Of a DNA stretch of 63,129 nucleotides, positions 16,388-25,738 are shown in pieces (the stretch's first letter is position 1; each line of letters starts with the position of its first letter). The stretch is taken from NCBI GenBank assembly GCA_934675165.1, contig CAKUPP010000006.1, forward strand, positions 1 through 63,129, in the 5' to 3' direction. The DNA comes from an uncultured Eubacteriales bacterium (GTDB taxonomy: Bacteria > Bacillota > Clostridia > Oscillospirales > Acutalibacteraceae). The translations under genes were made by a program, and so were the position numbers. The notes beneath the pieces were generated by a model. It saw nothing but the letters and a program-made list of their open reading frames with translations. It did not search any database and was not told where the DNA came from.

Positions 16388-17749
16388 TTAAAATTTAATT
16401 TTATTTTGTATATATTCTTTAAGATTGTCAATACTAATTCTTTCCTGCATCATAGTATCACGATCTCTAACTGTAACACAATTATCGATTTCACTGTTGA
16501 AATCATAGGTAATGCAAATAGGCGTTCCTATTTCATCTTGCCTACGATAACGTTTCCCAATTGACCCAGATTCATCATAATCTACCATAAAATATTTTGA
16601 AAGTTCATCGCGAATTTTTTCTGCCTTTTCACCAAGTTTTTTAGAAAGAGGAAGTACGCACGCTTTATATGGTGCTAAAGCAGGGTGAAGTTTTAAAACT
16701 ATACGACTATCATTTTCGTCTATTTTCTCTTCTGTATATGCGTCACACAAAAAAGCAAGCGTAACACGATCTGCACCAAGAGACGGTTCAATTACATACG
16801 GAACATATCTCTCATTCATTTCCGAATCAAAATAATCCAAACCTTTTCCCGAACAATTTTGATGTTGTGTAAGATCGAAGTTTGTCCTATCCGCAATTCC
16901 CCAGAGTTCACCCCAACCAAATGGAAACGCGTACTCTATGTCTGTTGTTGCAGCCGAATAATGACAAAGTTCCTCTTTTGAATGATCTCTAAGCCTTATA
17001 TTTTCTTTTTTTATACCAAGATCTAATATCCACTTTTCGCAAAATTTTTTCCAATAATTAAACCAATCCAAATCTGTTCCAGGTTTACAGAAAAATTCAA
17101 GCTCCATTTGTTCAAACTCTCGAGTTCTAAAAGTAAAATTACCAGGCGTTATTTCATTTCTGAAAGATTTTCCTATTTGAGCTATCCCAAAAGGAATTTT
17201 CTTTCTAGAAGTTCTTTGAACATTAGAAAAATTTACAAAAATCCCTTGTGCTGTTTCTGGACGAAGATATATCTCATTTTTACTTTCTTCTGTTACTCCT
17301 TGAAAAGTTTTAAACATAAGATTAAACTTTCTTATACTTGTAAAATCGTGAGCACCACAATCAGGGCACGCAATGTTTTTCTCTTTTATACACATTTCCA
17401 TTTCTTTAAAAGTCATTGCATTGGGATCAACTCCAGCATCTTCTAAAAGCTTATCCGCCCGATAACGTGTTTTACATTGCTTGCAATCCATAAGCGGATC
17501 AGAAAATCCACCAACATGACCTGATGCTTCCCAAACTCTGGGATTCATTAAAATAGCTGCATCAAGGCCAACATTATATTTGCATTCCTGAATAAATTTT
17601 TGTGTCCATGCTTTTTTTACATTATTTTTAAGTAACACTCCAAGTGGACCGTAATCCCATGTATTTGACAAGCCACCATAAATTTCAGAACCTGAAAAAA
17701 CAAATCCACGGTTTTTACAAAGCGCCACAATAGCATCCATGTTTTTCAT
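16388..17749 (-). CDS. glyQS: Glycyl-tRNA synthetase (single-chain, class II)
   Basis: The 453-aa product charges tRNA-Gly. It opens with MDAIVALCKNRGFVFSGSEI, carries zinc-binding CKQC and CPDC pairs in the motif-1 insertion, class II motif 2 (GIAQIGKSFRNEITP, with TFRTREFEQMELEFF) and motif 3 near SLGADRVTLAFL, and ends with the anticodon-binding domain. This homodimeric form is the one found in many Gram-positives, archaea and eukaryotes. No T-box leader is seen in the 53 bp upstream. Confidence 0.95.
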   Translation of the reverse strand: MKNMDAIVALCKNRGFVFSGSEIYGGLSNTWDYGPLGVLLKNNVKKAWTQKFIQECKYNVGLDAAILMNPRVWEASGHVGGFSDPLMDCKQCKTRYRADKLLEDAGVDPNAMTFKEMEMCIKEKNIACPDCGAHDFTSIRKFNLMFKTFQGVTEESKNEIYLRPETAQGIFVNFSNVQRTSRKKIPFGIAQIGKSFRNEITPGNFTFRTREFEQMELEFFCKPGTDLDWFNYWKKFCEKWILDLGIKKENIRLRDHSKEELCHYSAATTDIEYAFPFGWGELWGIADRTNFDLTQHQNCSGKGLDYFDSEMNERYVPYVIEPSLGADRVTLAFLCDAYTEEKIDENDSRIVLKLHPALAPYKACVLPLSKKLGEKAEKIRDELSKYFMVDYDESGSIGKRYRRQDEIGTPICITYDFNSEIDNCVTVRDRDTMMQERISIDNLKEYIQNKIKF

Positions 17750-17802
17750 AAATTTTTCGCCCTTTCTGTTTTGAGGTTTATTTTTTATAATAAAAGCGAA
17801 AA

Positions 17803-18318
17803 TCAGCTGATCTTCACCGCGTGCTGATTTTCTGAACTTAAAGTTACGCCCAAAACCACATCATACACCGATTTGGAATTAGGTATAAATCTTCCATATT
17901 TTATTATAATATTTTTGAATCCACTAAGCAAATTAATTTCATCTTTTATTTCATTCTCGTAGTATCCAGTATATACAACAAAGTCATCATCACAACCATG
18001 CTTTCTAAAATAAGATATCAATTCATAAATCTCATTAAACTGAAGCATTGGTTCCAATCCTCCAAGAACGACTGCTTGTGTTATTGGATTTAGCTTATAC
18101 CTCATAAAAATATCAGATATCAAAATTTTTTTACTTGACATTTTTGATACATCCATATTTTGACAAATAGAACAATCCAAATTAAGTTCTTTCAAACATT
18201 TGAAATCACATTTCGATGTAGCTATAAACATTGAAGATTTTTTATAATCTTGAAAATTCTCATCCACAATTTCTTTTACAGTAATCTCTAACGGATTAGC
18301 AAAAAAATTAGTTTTCAT
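17803..18318 (-). CDS. nrdG: Anaerobic ribonucleotide reductase activating protein (radical SAM)
   Basis: This 171-aa radical SAM enzyme uses S-adenosylmethionine to make the glycyl radical on NrdD. The cluster-binding segment is CDFKCLKELNLDCSICQN, a spaced variant of CxxxCxxC seen in clostridial NrdG relatives rather than the compact E. coli motif. LGGLEPMLQ corresponds to the GGEP motif. The gene overlaps nrdD by 11 bp, which ties the two together. Confidence 0.88.
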   Translation of the reverse strand: MKTNFFANPLEITVKEIVDENFQDYKKSSMFIATSKCDFKCLKELNLDCSICQNMDVSKMSSKKILISDIFMRYKLNPITQAVVLGGLEPMLQFNEIYELISYFRKHGCDDDFVVYTGYYENEIKDEINLLSGFKNIIIKYGRFIPNSKSVYDVVLGVTLSSENQHAVKIS

Positions 18319-20218
18319 TTAAATCAAACCATTTTCTATGTTCAAACTCAATTTTTCTTTCTTTACTATATGCAGAAACAGGAACCAAAAAACCTACTAC
18401 TCGTGAATATGTATCAGCAACATCTTTTCCACATTTAGGACATTTTGGTGAAAAAAATGCATGTTCATTCTCACATACTGATATTTTGCAATTGTAAGCA
18501 AAATATATAACTCCGGATTTTGCTATGTGGTTAAGTAAATCCCATGCCTGTTTCTCGCTCGAAAATTTTCCTGCAAGATTTATATGAGAAATTTGACCTC
18601 CACCACATTCTTTATCCAATTTTGCTCCTAACTTAATTTTTTCATTGAGCGTACATTTTTCCATTAAAGGTATCCACTGATTTGAATATATAAAATATTG
18701 TTTTCTTTCAGGGTAAAGAACAGCATCTTTTTGGCTGAGTATAACGTTTGCACGTTCAGCCGGAATTGCTTCTACATTTATACTATAATCGAAATCATAC
18801 GAATCTTTTTGATTATTTATTGCATCCAAAATCTCTGTTGCAAAGTCAAGCCCCTCTTCAGAATATGATTTATTGCCAAACTCATCTGTATTTATAAATC
18901 CAAATTCTGAAATAGCTTCATACATTGCGGTTATTCCCACGGTGTTATATTGCTTGGCTATCTCAATAAGGCCATACGAATAATTTGGTAGTAAACCTTT
19001 ATCTACATCTTCCTTAATGATATCTCTCACTACATCCAAAACTTTAATACAATTATCCAAGCGTTCTTTTAATATTTCCATAAATTTGCTCTTGCTTTTG
19101 TTTGCATTAATGGCAATCCTTCTAAGATTTATAGTATTTACCTGAACACTCCCAACAGATAAAGACGTTCCACCAACTGAATTTATAAATGCATCCAACT
19201 TGGCCGTGTTAGAAATAAGCCTGCAGCAATTTGAAAGACTTGTAACATCATTTCCAACATAGAAATTACTATCGTACCAAGTCATATTATGTTTATTACA
19301 CCAACGCGCAAACTCTTCATCAACAAATTTTCCATTCTGAAATAATAAAGAATACGTAAGAACTGGGAAAGTCATCATTGTTTCTTTCCTTATTTCAGAT
19401 ACAACCTCCATAAATACTTTTTGATGTTCAATTATTTGCTCTATGTGGTCTATAACATATTCACCATTTGGGAACTTACGTCCACCAAATAATTCAACTA
19501 AATAATTTCTATCCATAACACTTATGTTTGAAAATGCACACTCTGTAACTCTGAGGTACGGTTGATTTAAATCATATATAAATTTTTGAAAACATTGCCT
19601 ACGATAATATTCCGGATCTTGAAGAAAAAAATTATTTTTTACATCGTTGTACCAAAAATAATATGAATAAAGTAAATAACTAGGGAGCCCCACTGCACCG
19701 CTACTTCTATTTGAAGCCCAACTAATAAATTCCAAAACATGATCATTAAATGTTGTAAGATGTTTTGGTGCCCCTGTTTTAAATTTATTTATAAAGAAAA
19801 GTCCTTTTTCTACAAGTTTATCAAGGTCATATGCATAACAATACGGAGTAAACGAAGACGTAGCGGAATTATGTAAATAAAACTCACCATTCCATTCTCC
19901 TTCGAGCCATTTTTGAGCAGTCTCTTCACCATATTTTGAGCAAATTTCTTTGAAAATTTTATTATATGACAAAAGCTTAGTGTGAGGCTTCACCATGTCA
20001 GATAAAAGCGTCCTAACATCTCTAGTAGTACTATTAGCGTTTGCGTCGATTGTTGTCTCTGCAACTGTTTTCGATTTTATAAAATTATCAATGAAATCTG
20101 TAAAATTAAGATTGGAGTTTGATAACCCATTCATCATTTCAAATTTTGAATCATACTTCGTTTTTAGTTTTTCTAAAAAATCAGAAAATGGTTTGTATAA
20201 ATTAAGATTTATATTCAT
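18308..20218 (-). CDS. nrdD: Anaerobic (class III) ribonucleoside-triphosphate reductase
   Basis: The 636-aa product reduces ribonucleotides to deoxyribonucleotides without oxygen. It shows DANANSTTRDV near the N-terminus, HNSATSSFTPYCYAYDL, RSSGAVGLPSYLLYSYYFW, the C-terminal zinc site (CENEH ... CPKCGKD) and the glycyl radical loop SRVVGFLVPV. The length and N-terminus show no ATP-cone, so the usual dATP activity switch is missing. GGAGG in the end of the preceding redoxin gene serves it. The redoxin directly upstream may be its electron donor, as in NrdD subclasses that use redoxins rather than formate. Confidence 0.95.
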   Translation of the reverse strand: MNINLNLYKPFSDFLEKLKTKYDSKFEMMNGLSNSNLNFTDFIDNFIKSKTVAETTIDANANSTTRDVRTLLSDMVKPHTKLLSYNKIFKEICSKYGEETAQKWLEGEWNGEFYLHNSATSSFTPYCYAYDLDKLVEKGLFFINKFKTGAPKHLTTFNDHVLEFISWASNRSSGAVGLPSYLLYSYYFWYNDVKNNFFLQDPEYYRRQCFQKFIYDLNQPYLRVTECAFSNISVMDRNYLVELFGGRKFPNGEYVIDHIEQIIEHQKVFMEVVSEIRKETMMTFPVLTYSLLFQNGKFVDEEFARWCNKHNMTWYDSNFYVGNDVTSLSNCCRLISNTAKLDAFINSVGGTSLSVGSVQVNTINLRRIAINANKSKSKFMEILKERLDNCIKVLDVVRDIIKEDVDKGLLPNYSYGLIEIAKQYNTVGITAMYEAISEFGFINTDEFGNKSYSEEGLDFATEILDAINNQKDSYDFDYSINVEAIPAERANVILSQKDAVLYPERKQYFIYSNQWIPLMEKCTLNEKIKLGAKLDKECGGGQISHINLAGKFSSEKQAWDLLNHIAKSGVIYFAYNCKISVCENEHAFFSPKCPKCGKDVADTYSRVVGFLVPVSAYSKERKIEFEHRKWFDLNEN

Positions 20219-20437
20219 TTAAATGTCCTCCGATCTATATGCATTTACCCATTTAACAGCATCTAAAAATTCCAAATATTTATTTCCGACCTTAAGTATA
20301 GGAAGTGACATAAAACCCATAGACTTTAGCTCTTCTAAATTTTCACTTTGAGTAAATTCAACATTCTTAAGTTCTAATTTTTCCTTCAATACATTACACT
20401 TTGGACAGCCATTGCTGTAAAAAATTACATTGCTCAT
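20219..20437 (-). CDS. Glutaredoxin-like (NrdH-type) redoxin
   Basis: A 72-aa thioredoxin-fold protein has the redox pair CPKC in FYSNGCPKCNVLKEKL and a cis-proline in MSLPILKVGNKYLEF. AAGGAGA precedes the start. The stop codon abuts the nrdD start, so the genes are translationally coupled. A dedicated electron donor for the anaerobic reductase is the likely role. Confidence 0.85.
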   Translation of the reverse strand: MSNVIFYSNGCPKCNVLKEKLELKNVEFTQSENLEELKSMGFMSLPILKVGNKYLEFLDAVKWVNAYRSEDI

Positions 20438-20754
20438 AAATTAACGTCTCCTTAAAATATTTTTTTCATGTATACTCCGCTATGTGAAAATATGTGCAGT
20501 ATATTGATTTTTTAGCGATGCACTTCACAAAATATACTATTAATTCACACATCTTTCAAACCACTATATATAGCGTTGCTAAACTATTATATTCCCCATG
20601 TATAGGATAAGTCAAGAGATATTTACATTTAATTTTATTTAAATTTCAAAGAATAACATTCAACATATATTCCACAAACTATTTTTAACATATACATATT
20701 CCACACATAGCGCTCTAAACATTTTTTTAACATAAACTCCGAAATCGCAAAAAA
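20438..20754. other. Non-coding region upstream of the nrd operon
   Basis: This 317-bp AT-rich gap must hold the nrd promoter. It contains a NrdR-like palindrome (listed separately) and a near-duplicated block at about 20658-20733 in which TATTCCACA (20668-20676, 20697-20705) and TTTTTAACATA each occur twice. No gene is recognisable. Confidence 0.4.
20561..20576. promoter_or_regulatory. Candidate NrdR box upstream of the nrd operon
   Basis: CCACTATATATAGCGT resembles the NrdR consensus ACACWATATATWGTGT, with the central palindrome intact. A weaker match (CACAAAATATACTATT) lies at 20526-20541, but the 35-bp centre spacing differs from the usual 31-32 bp, so only this box is listed. nrdR itself is not in the window. 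Confidence 0.4.
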
Positions 20755-22365
20755 TTAAATACTCCCTCGACTAACTACTATATCCACTTTAATTTCTTTG
20801 TCAATTTTTTCTCCTGCTTTATAATTTTTATATCCAATAACAGTCCCTTCTTTAAATTCAGTACTAAAATCCGATGATTGAACAGGTATTAATTTCAAAG
20901 AAGTGAGGAGTTGAGAAACCTCTGATAACGTTTTGCCTGAAATTTCAGGTAAAACTACTTGTTTTGGGCCTTTACTAACTTTCACAGCTATAGGTGTACC
21001 AATTTGTATTTCTTCACCATAATTAGGATTTTGTGAAATCACACACCCTTCACTAACACTATCACTGTATTCTTCCGCCATAAGCATAACAACATAATTA
21101 GGATCTGGTTTTTCTTGAAGACTATCATACCTTTTACCAGTTAAATCAGGAGCTGCTATTTTTTGAACACTTACATCCTCAGTATTTAACTGAGTTGAAT
21201 CTACTACCGCATCTGACGTAGTTTCTCCAGAATTTTTCGTATTTATTGAATTATCACGTAGCCAAAACCAGTAAACAGCCAACGCTACCAACAAAAATAA
21301 TAATGCTGATATACACGAAATTACCCCTCTGTAAGAATTTTTCTTTTTTACATTGCGTTCATGCTGTTCCAACACGAATTTTTCTTCAGAAGAATCTATA
21401 TCACAAACACGCAAAACAGGAGAATCTGAAAGTTCTGCTCGCATAGTTTCAAAAGATATAGTTCTACTGTTTGGAAAAATTTTCAATGCATTGGCTAAAG
21501 CACAAATCACATTTTCTGGCAAGTTTTCAACAATATCCTGTGGCATAAGAAGTTTATCGCTATTTTTTCTTTTTTGCGCACAAAGAGGATATTCACCTGT
21601 CAAAGCAAAAAACAGCGTTGCTGCAAACCCGTACACATCGGTAGTTTCTGAAGAATCATATCCTGCAACATATTGCTCCATAGCTGAACAACCTTCAAAA
21701 AGCTCCGCCTCTACAGGAGAATTTAAACTTCGCAAATACTTTGTGGCAAAACCAACCAATCTCATTTTTTTATTCGGTGTTATAATCAAATTACTTGGTG
21801 CAATTCCCAAATGTTTTACTCCAGAACTTTCCATTATACTAAGTGACGAAAGTAGAGGCATAAATAAAATCTTTGCCTCTTCCCACTTCATATATCCTCC
21901 AAGCTTACTAGTATAAACATCAAGAGGTTCACCATCTATCCACTCTGAAATCACATACGCTGTTTTATTTTCTTCAAAAATATCATATACGGAAATTATA
22001 AGAGGAATATTTCTAATGCGAGCTACAGAGCGAAAATATTTTAAAAAATCTTGAAATATAGCTCTAAAATACTTTTTTTTATCAAAATTTATAGTTACAT
22101 TTTTAAAATCACTGCTCCTCTCACAGAGCGATACAGGAAAAAATTCACGTATAAAAACTTTTGAATTTTTTGTCTTATCAAACCCTACATAAGACAGACC
22201 TTCACCATCCATTTTCAAAGCATTGCCCACAATATAACGATTTGCCAAACTCGTTCCTACGGGCAAAAACGGGTAATCCTGAGGGCGATTCAATGGTTTA
22301 TTGCAGTAAGGACATATGTCATTTTGATTGATTTTTTTAAAGCAATTTGTGCATAAAAATTCCAT
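20755..22365 (-). CDS. PASTA-domain transmembrane pseudokinase (PrkC-like)
   Basis: The start at 22365 (MEFLCTNCFKK) lies 9 bp after AAAGGTG. In order the 536-aa protein has a zinc ribbon (CTNC ... CPYC), a Hanks-type kinase domain (about residues 45-310), one transmembrane helix (ISALLFLLVALAVYWFWL) and two extracellular PASTA repeats (APDLTGKRYDSL; LPEISGKTLSEVSQLL). The kinase is degenerate: the VAIK-type lysine position reads VFIREFFP, the catalytic HRDxxxxN reads HLGIAPSN and DFG reads VGF. PASTA domains bind muropeptides or lipid II, so a non-catalytic cell-wall sensor is likely. It lies downstream of rodA, in keeping with a wall-related role. Confidence 0.85.
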   Translation of the reverse strand: MEFLCTNCFKKINQNDICPYCNKPLNRPQDYPFLPVGTSLANRYIVGNALKMDGEGLSYVGFDKTKNSKVFIREFFPVSLCERSSDFKNVTINFDKKKYFRAIFQDFLKYFRSVARIRNIPLIISVYDIFEENKTAYVISEWIDGEPLDVYTSKLGGYMKWEEAKILFMPLLSSLSIMESSGVKHLGIAPSNLIITPNKKMRLVGFATKYLRSLNSPVEAELFEGCSAMEQYVAGYDSSETTDVYGFAATLFFALTGEYPLCAQKRKNSDKLLMPQDIVENLPENVICALANALKIFPNSRTISFETMRAELSDSPVLRVCDIDSSEEKFVLEQHERNVKKKNSYRGVISCISALLFLLVALAVYWFWLRDNSINTKNSGETTSDAVVDSTQLNTEDVSVQKIAAPDLTGKRYDSLQEKPDPNYVVMLMAEEYSDSVSEGCVISQNPNYGEEIQIGTPIAVKVSKGPKQVVLPEISGKTLSEVSQLLTSLKLIPVQSSDFSTEFKEGTVIGYKNYKAGEKIDKEIKVDIVVSRGSI

Positions 22366-22408
22366 ATTTAAATTCACCTTTCTTTAGATTACTTCTAATA
22401 TTTTAAAC

Positions 22409-22987
22409 TTAACTATATAAATTATTTATTTTCTTTATCATTTTTCTTTTTTGATGAAAAATAACTTTTTGAATATTAAAATTTTTCTGATCTGTACCTA
22501 CAACAGAAAGCACCTCTATCTTTGAAGCCCCCAATAAATTAAGTAAACGAAAAATCTGCTTTGATATATTTTTTTCTATTTCTCTGTAATTACTGCCTAG
22601 AGTAAGTATAATTAATGCTTTTTTATTTGTAAAAAATTTATTTCCCAAAAATTTATAGGAACAATAATATCTTTGCATACGATCTATAACTGCTTTCAAA
22701 GGTGAAGGAAAAGAAAAATTATAAACCGGGGAAGCAATTACAATTGTATCACATTCACGTAAACTTTGGTCTATGTCATCCATATCATCAAATATACATG
22801 CCTCATTTATTTTACAAAACCCACAATCTATACAAGGTGAAACATTTCTATCATAAGCACTTACAAAAGTAATTTTTTTATCTGGTATTAAATCTAAGGC
22901 AGCATTTAATATCGACCTAGTGTATCCATTTTTATGAGGAGACCCAAAAAACACAAGTATATTTTTTAAATTATTCACTGTTATCAT
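22409..22987 (-). CDS. Flavodoxin-fold NAD(P)H-dependent FMN reductase
   Basis: A 192-aa flavoprotein of the NADPH-dependent FMN reductase family. FGSPHKNGYTRSILNAAL forms the FMN phosphate loop and VIASPVYNFSFPSPLKAVID the second FMN loop. CIDCGFCKINEACIFDDMD is the four-cysteine segment often seen in clostridial members. It overlaps the end of rodA by 17 bp. The substrate is unknown. Confidence 0.85.
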   Translation of the reverse strand: MITVNNLKNILVFFGSPHKNGYTRSILNAALDLIPDKKITFVSAYDRNVSPCIDCGFCKINEACIFDDMDDIDQSLRECDTIVIASPVYNFSFPSPLKAVIDRMQRYYCSYKFLGNKFFTNKKALIILTLGSNYREIEKNISKQIFRLLNLLGASKIEVLSVVGTDQKNFNIQKVIFHQKRKMIKKINNLYS

Positions 22988-24122
22988 CTTCTATCGATTT
23001 TTTTAACTGACTTTTATTCAAGTAAACATTTTGAATAATTCCAATCGCAAAATATAAACATGCAGCTGATGATCCTCCTACGCTAAAAAATGGTAATGTA
23101 ACACCCATAACCGGAAGTAAACTCAAACACATACCCAAATTGAAAATAGTTTGAGAACCTATCAAACCCATAAATCCAAAGCAAATAAAAGAACCTAATA
23201 AATCACTTGATTTTCCGGCTATGTATCCTATTCTTGCTAAAATTAATACTAAGAGCAAAATCAATATACAACACCCTATAAAACCTAACTCTTCACCTGC
23301 AACAGAAAATATAAAATCACTTTCCTGAATCGGTACAACATTATTTGCTACACGCTCACCTTTAAATAGACCAGCTCCAAACAAACCGCCAGCCCCAATT
23401 GACAATTTGCCTTGAATTTGCTGATATCCCATATTAAGCGGGTCTCCTTCTGGATTCATCTGTGTTAAAATTCGTTTTTTCTGGTAATCTGCAAGCACAA
23501 AATTCCATGCAATTGGCATAAAAATAGCTCCCATTACAATAAGTATCAAAAAGTATCTTATGGGTACTCCACCAAGAAAGGCCATTGTCAAAGCAATACA
23601 CAAAAAAATTATTGCGGCACCATCATCTCCCTGAATATGAGTCAAAACAACTGGTACAAGCGCATGACACGCAAGGAATGATATACTTTTTAAATTTTTC
23701 AATTTACCGTGAATTTTTAACAGGGACAAATGTTTTGCAAAAGTTATTATAAATCCTATTTTGACAAGTTCTGAAGGTTGAAACGTAATACCTCCTGGCA
23801 ATTTTATCCATGCTTTAGCACTTACACCAGAAGATCCCTCAATTGTAATCCCCATAAACAAAGTATAAATAATAAGGATTATGCAAAAAGCTGCTATCAA
23901 CTTTGAATATTTTGATATAAATCTATAATCTACCGATTGTAAAAATACGGCACCAATCAATCCCATAAAAACAGAAATTGCCTGAACTGTAAAATAATTA
24001 AACCCTTCTCGCGAAACACTCGCAACTAATAGCAAACTGTAAGCCGCAGTAATAAATATAAACGACCATAATATTTTATCTGAATATTTTACCGAACTTC
24101 CTATAACTCTGAATATATTCAT
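22971..24122 (-). CDS. rodA: Peptidoglycan polymerase RodA (SEDS family)
   Basis: A 383-aa protein with about ten transmembrane helices and SEDS signatures: KAWIKLPGGITFQPSELVKI, HIQGDDGAAIIFL, the catalytic aspartate region VPIQESDFIFSVAGEELGF and LPFFSVGGSS. SEDS proteins polymerise lipid II; the QSVDYRFISKYS segment favours RodA over FtsW. It shows that an elongation-type cell wall is kept despite host dependence. No partner PBP2 lies in the window. Confidence 0.9.
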   Translation of the reverse strand: MNIFRVIGSSVKYSDKILWSFIFITAAYSLLLVASVSREGFNYFTVQAISVFMGLIGAVFLQSVDYRFISKYSKLIAAFCIILIIYTLFMGITIEGSSGVSAKAWIKLPGGITFQPSELVKIGFIITFAKHLSLLKIHGKLKNLKSISFLACHALVPVVLTHIQGDDGAAIIFLCIALTMAFLGGVPIRYFLILIVMGAIFMPIAWNFVLADYQKKRILTQMNPEGDPLNMGYQQIQGKLSIGAGGLFGAGLFKGERVANNVVPIQESDFIFSVAGEELGFIGCCILILLLVLILARIGYIAGKSSDLLGSFICFGFMGLIGSQTIFNLGMCLSLLPVMGVTLPFFSVGGSSAACLYFAIGIIQNVYLNKSQLKKSIEDDNSE

Positions 24123-24148
24123 GAATATTACCTGCTTTAAGAATATTT

Positions 24149-24994
24149 TTAATTTAATTTACAACAACGATTTATAAAAAATGTTACAAAAAATATGCAT
24201 GCTGATACAATTACAATAGTAGAACCAGCCGAAGTACCTATATAATATGAAATTATCAACCCACAAATACCAGAAAACAAAGAAATCAATACCGAAAAAA
24301 CATGATATAATTTCATATTTTTAACTATATTTCTAGCTGATGCGGCAGGTAAAACCAAAAGAGAATTTATAATAAGCATTCCAACCCATTTTATAGCTAC
24401 CGTAACTATAAATGCAATTAAAACAGCAAACACATTTTTATAAAACTTTACATTTATTTGCTTGCTTTTTGCCAAATCAGTATTTAAACTTGCCAGTAAT
24501 AATTTATTAAATGAAATTATCCATACAACTATTACAAAAATTAATGCTATAGCAAGTGTAAAAATTTCCCTCTGGGTAATAGACAAAATATCACCAATCA
24601 AATATCCGGAATATTTAGAAAATCCTCCTCTGGCTGACAAAATCACAACTCCCAATGCTATTCCTGCAGAAGAAAAAACCCCTATTATAGTATCTGATGA
24701 AGATATTTTGGACTCTATGATAGTTGAAATCCCAAGCGCAAAAATCAAAGCAAACACAAGCATAGAAACAATGTAATTATCTATTCCAAGCATTATTCCC
24801 AAAGCTATTCCAGTCAAAGCACAATGCCCCATAGCATCAGAAAAAAATGACATTTTATTATTTACAATCATTGTTCCCACAAGTCCAAACAATGGTGCTA
24901 TTAATATTATTGCCAAAAACGCATTTTTCATAAAAGTAAATTCTACCCATGAATACGGAAATACTTTTTCCAAAAAATTATAAATTATTTCCAT
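24149..24994 (-). CDS. znuB: Zinc ABC transporter permease ZnuB
   Basis: The 281-aa product has eight or so hydrophobic segments of the ABC-3 metal permease family (AILLIAPLFGLVGTMIVNNK-like start, DAMGHCALTGIALG loop, SLLVLPAASARNI). It overlaps znuC by 10 bp and completes the importer encoded by this operon. Confidence 0.92.
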   Translation of the reverse strand: MEIIYNFLEKVFPYSWVEFTFMKNAFLAIILIAPLFGLVGTMIVNNKMSFFSDAMGHCALTGIALGIMLGIDNYIVSMLVFALIFALGISTIIESKISSSDTIIGVFSSAGIALGVVILSARGGFSKYSGYLIGDILSITQREIFTLAIALIFVIVVWIISFNKLLLASLNTDLAKSKQINVKFYKNVFAVLIAFIVTVAIKWVGMLIINSLLVLPAASARNIVKNMKLYHVFSVLISLFSGICGLIISYYIGTSAGSTIVIVSACIFFVTFFINRCCKLN

Positions 24995-25725
24995 ACTTCG
25001 CCTCCTGGGTCTAAACCAAATGTTTTTCTTACATTATAACTAAGTGGCAAGTTACTCGCAAAATCCACCTCAGCTACACCATGATCTATTAATGCATAAG
25101 ATGACGCATATTTTATGACATGTCCCAAATCATGTGAAACCAAAAGTACAGGCATATGGTAATCTTTTCTCATCGTATTTATTAAACTGTAAAATTGATT
25201 TATTCCCGCTCTATCAACCGCTGACACAGGTTCATCTAAAAGCAAAATATCTGGCATCGGATCAAGGGCCAACGCTAAAAGCACACGTTGAAGTTCACCA
25301 CCGGAAAGCCTGCCTATCGGTTTGTTCACATGATTTTGTGCTCCTACTCTCTCTAAAATTTCTATAGCTTTTCTTTTTGATTTTTTTCTGTAACACAACC
25401 ATACAGGAACACTCGTTGAATTTGCACAGAATAAATCCATCACAGTTATTGGTGTATGCCTGTCAAAACTCAATCGCTGTGGAACGTACCCAATTTTTGG
25501 ATTTAAAATTTCTTGCCCTTTGGAATTAAAAAAATTTATTTCACCCTTAAAATTTATACTTCCGAGTATAGCTTTAAGCAACGTAGTTTTTCCGGCACCG
25601 TTTTTCCCAATTAAAGCTAACGTTTCTCCATGATGCGCTGTTAAATTCACATTATACAAAATTACATTATTCCCTTTTTTTACCGTTAAATTTTTAATCT
25701 TTACACTACATTTACAATCATTCAT
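24985..25725 (-). CDS. znuC: Zinc ABC transporter ATP-binding protein ZnuC
   Basis: The 246-aa ATPase has Walker A GKNGAGKTT, signature LSGGELQRVLLALAL, Walker B ILLLDEPVSAVD and the switch histidine in LLVSHDLGHV. It sits between znuA and znuB and energises the zinc importer. Confidence 0.93.
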   Translation of the reverse strand: MNDCKCSVKIKNLTVKKGNNVILYNVNLTAHHGETLALIGKNGAGKTTLLKAILGSINFKGEINFFNSKGQEILNPKIGYVPQRLSFDRHTPITVMDLFCANSTSVPVWLCYRKKSKRKAIEILERVGAQNHVNKPIGRLSGGELQRVLLALALDPMPDILLLDEPVSAVDRAGINQFYSLINTMRKDYHMPVLLVSHDLGHVIKYASSYALIDHGVAEVDFASNLPLSYNVRKTFGLDPGGEVWK

Positions 25726-25738
25726 TTTTTACTTTCCC

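Noticed and set aside
17750..17802. T-box riboswitch before the GlyRS gene
   Set aside because: The gap is only 53 bp and lacks the T-box sequence; likewise none was found before gltX, glnS or asnB.
20526..20541. Second NrdR box
   Set aside because: The match is weak and the 35-bp centre spacing to the better box is not the usual 31-32 bp.
20660..20710. DnaA boxes or a replication origin
   Set aside because: TATTCCACA has two mismatches to TTATCCACA, and no dnaA, dnaN or AT-rich unwinding cluster lies nearby.
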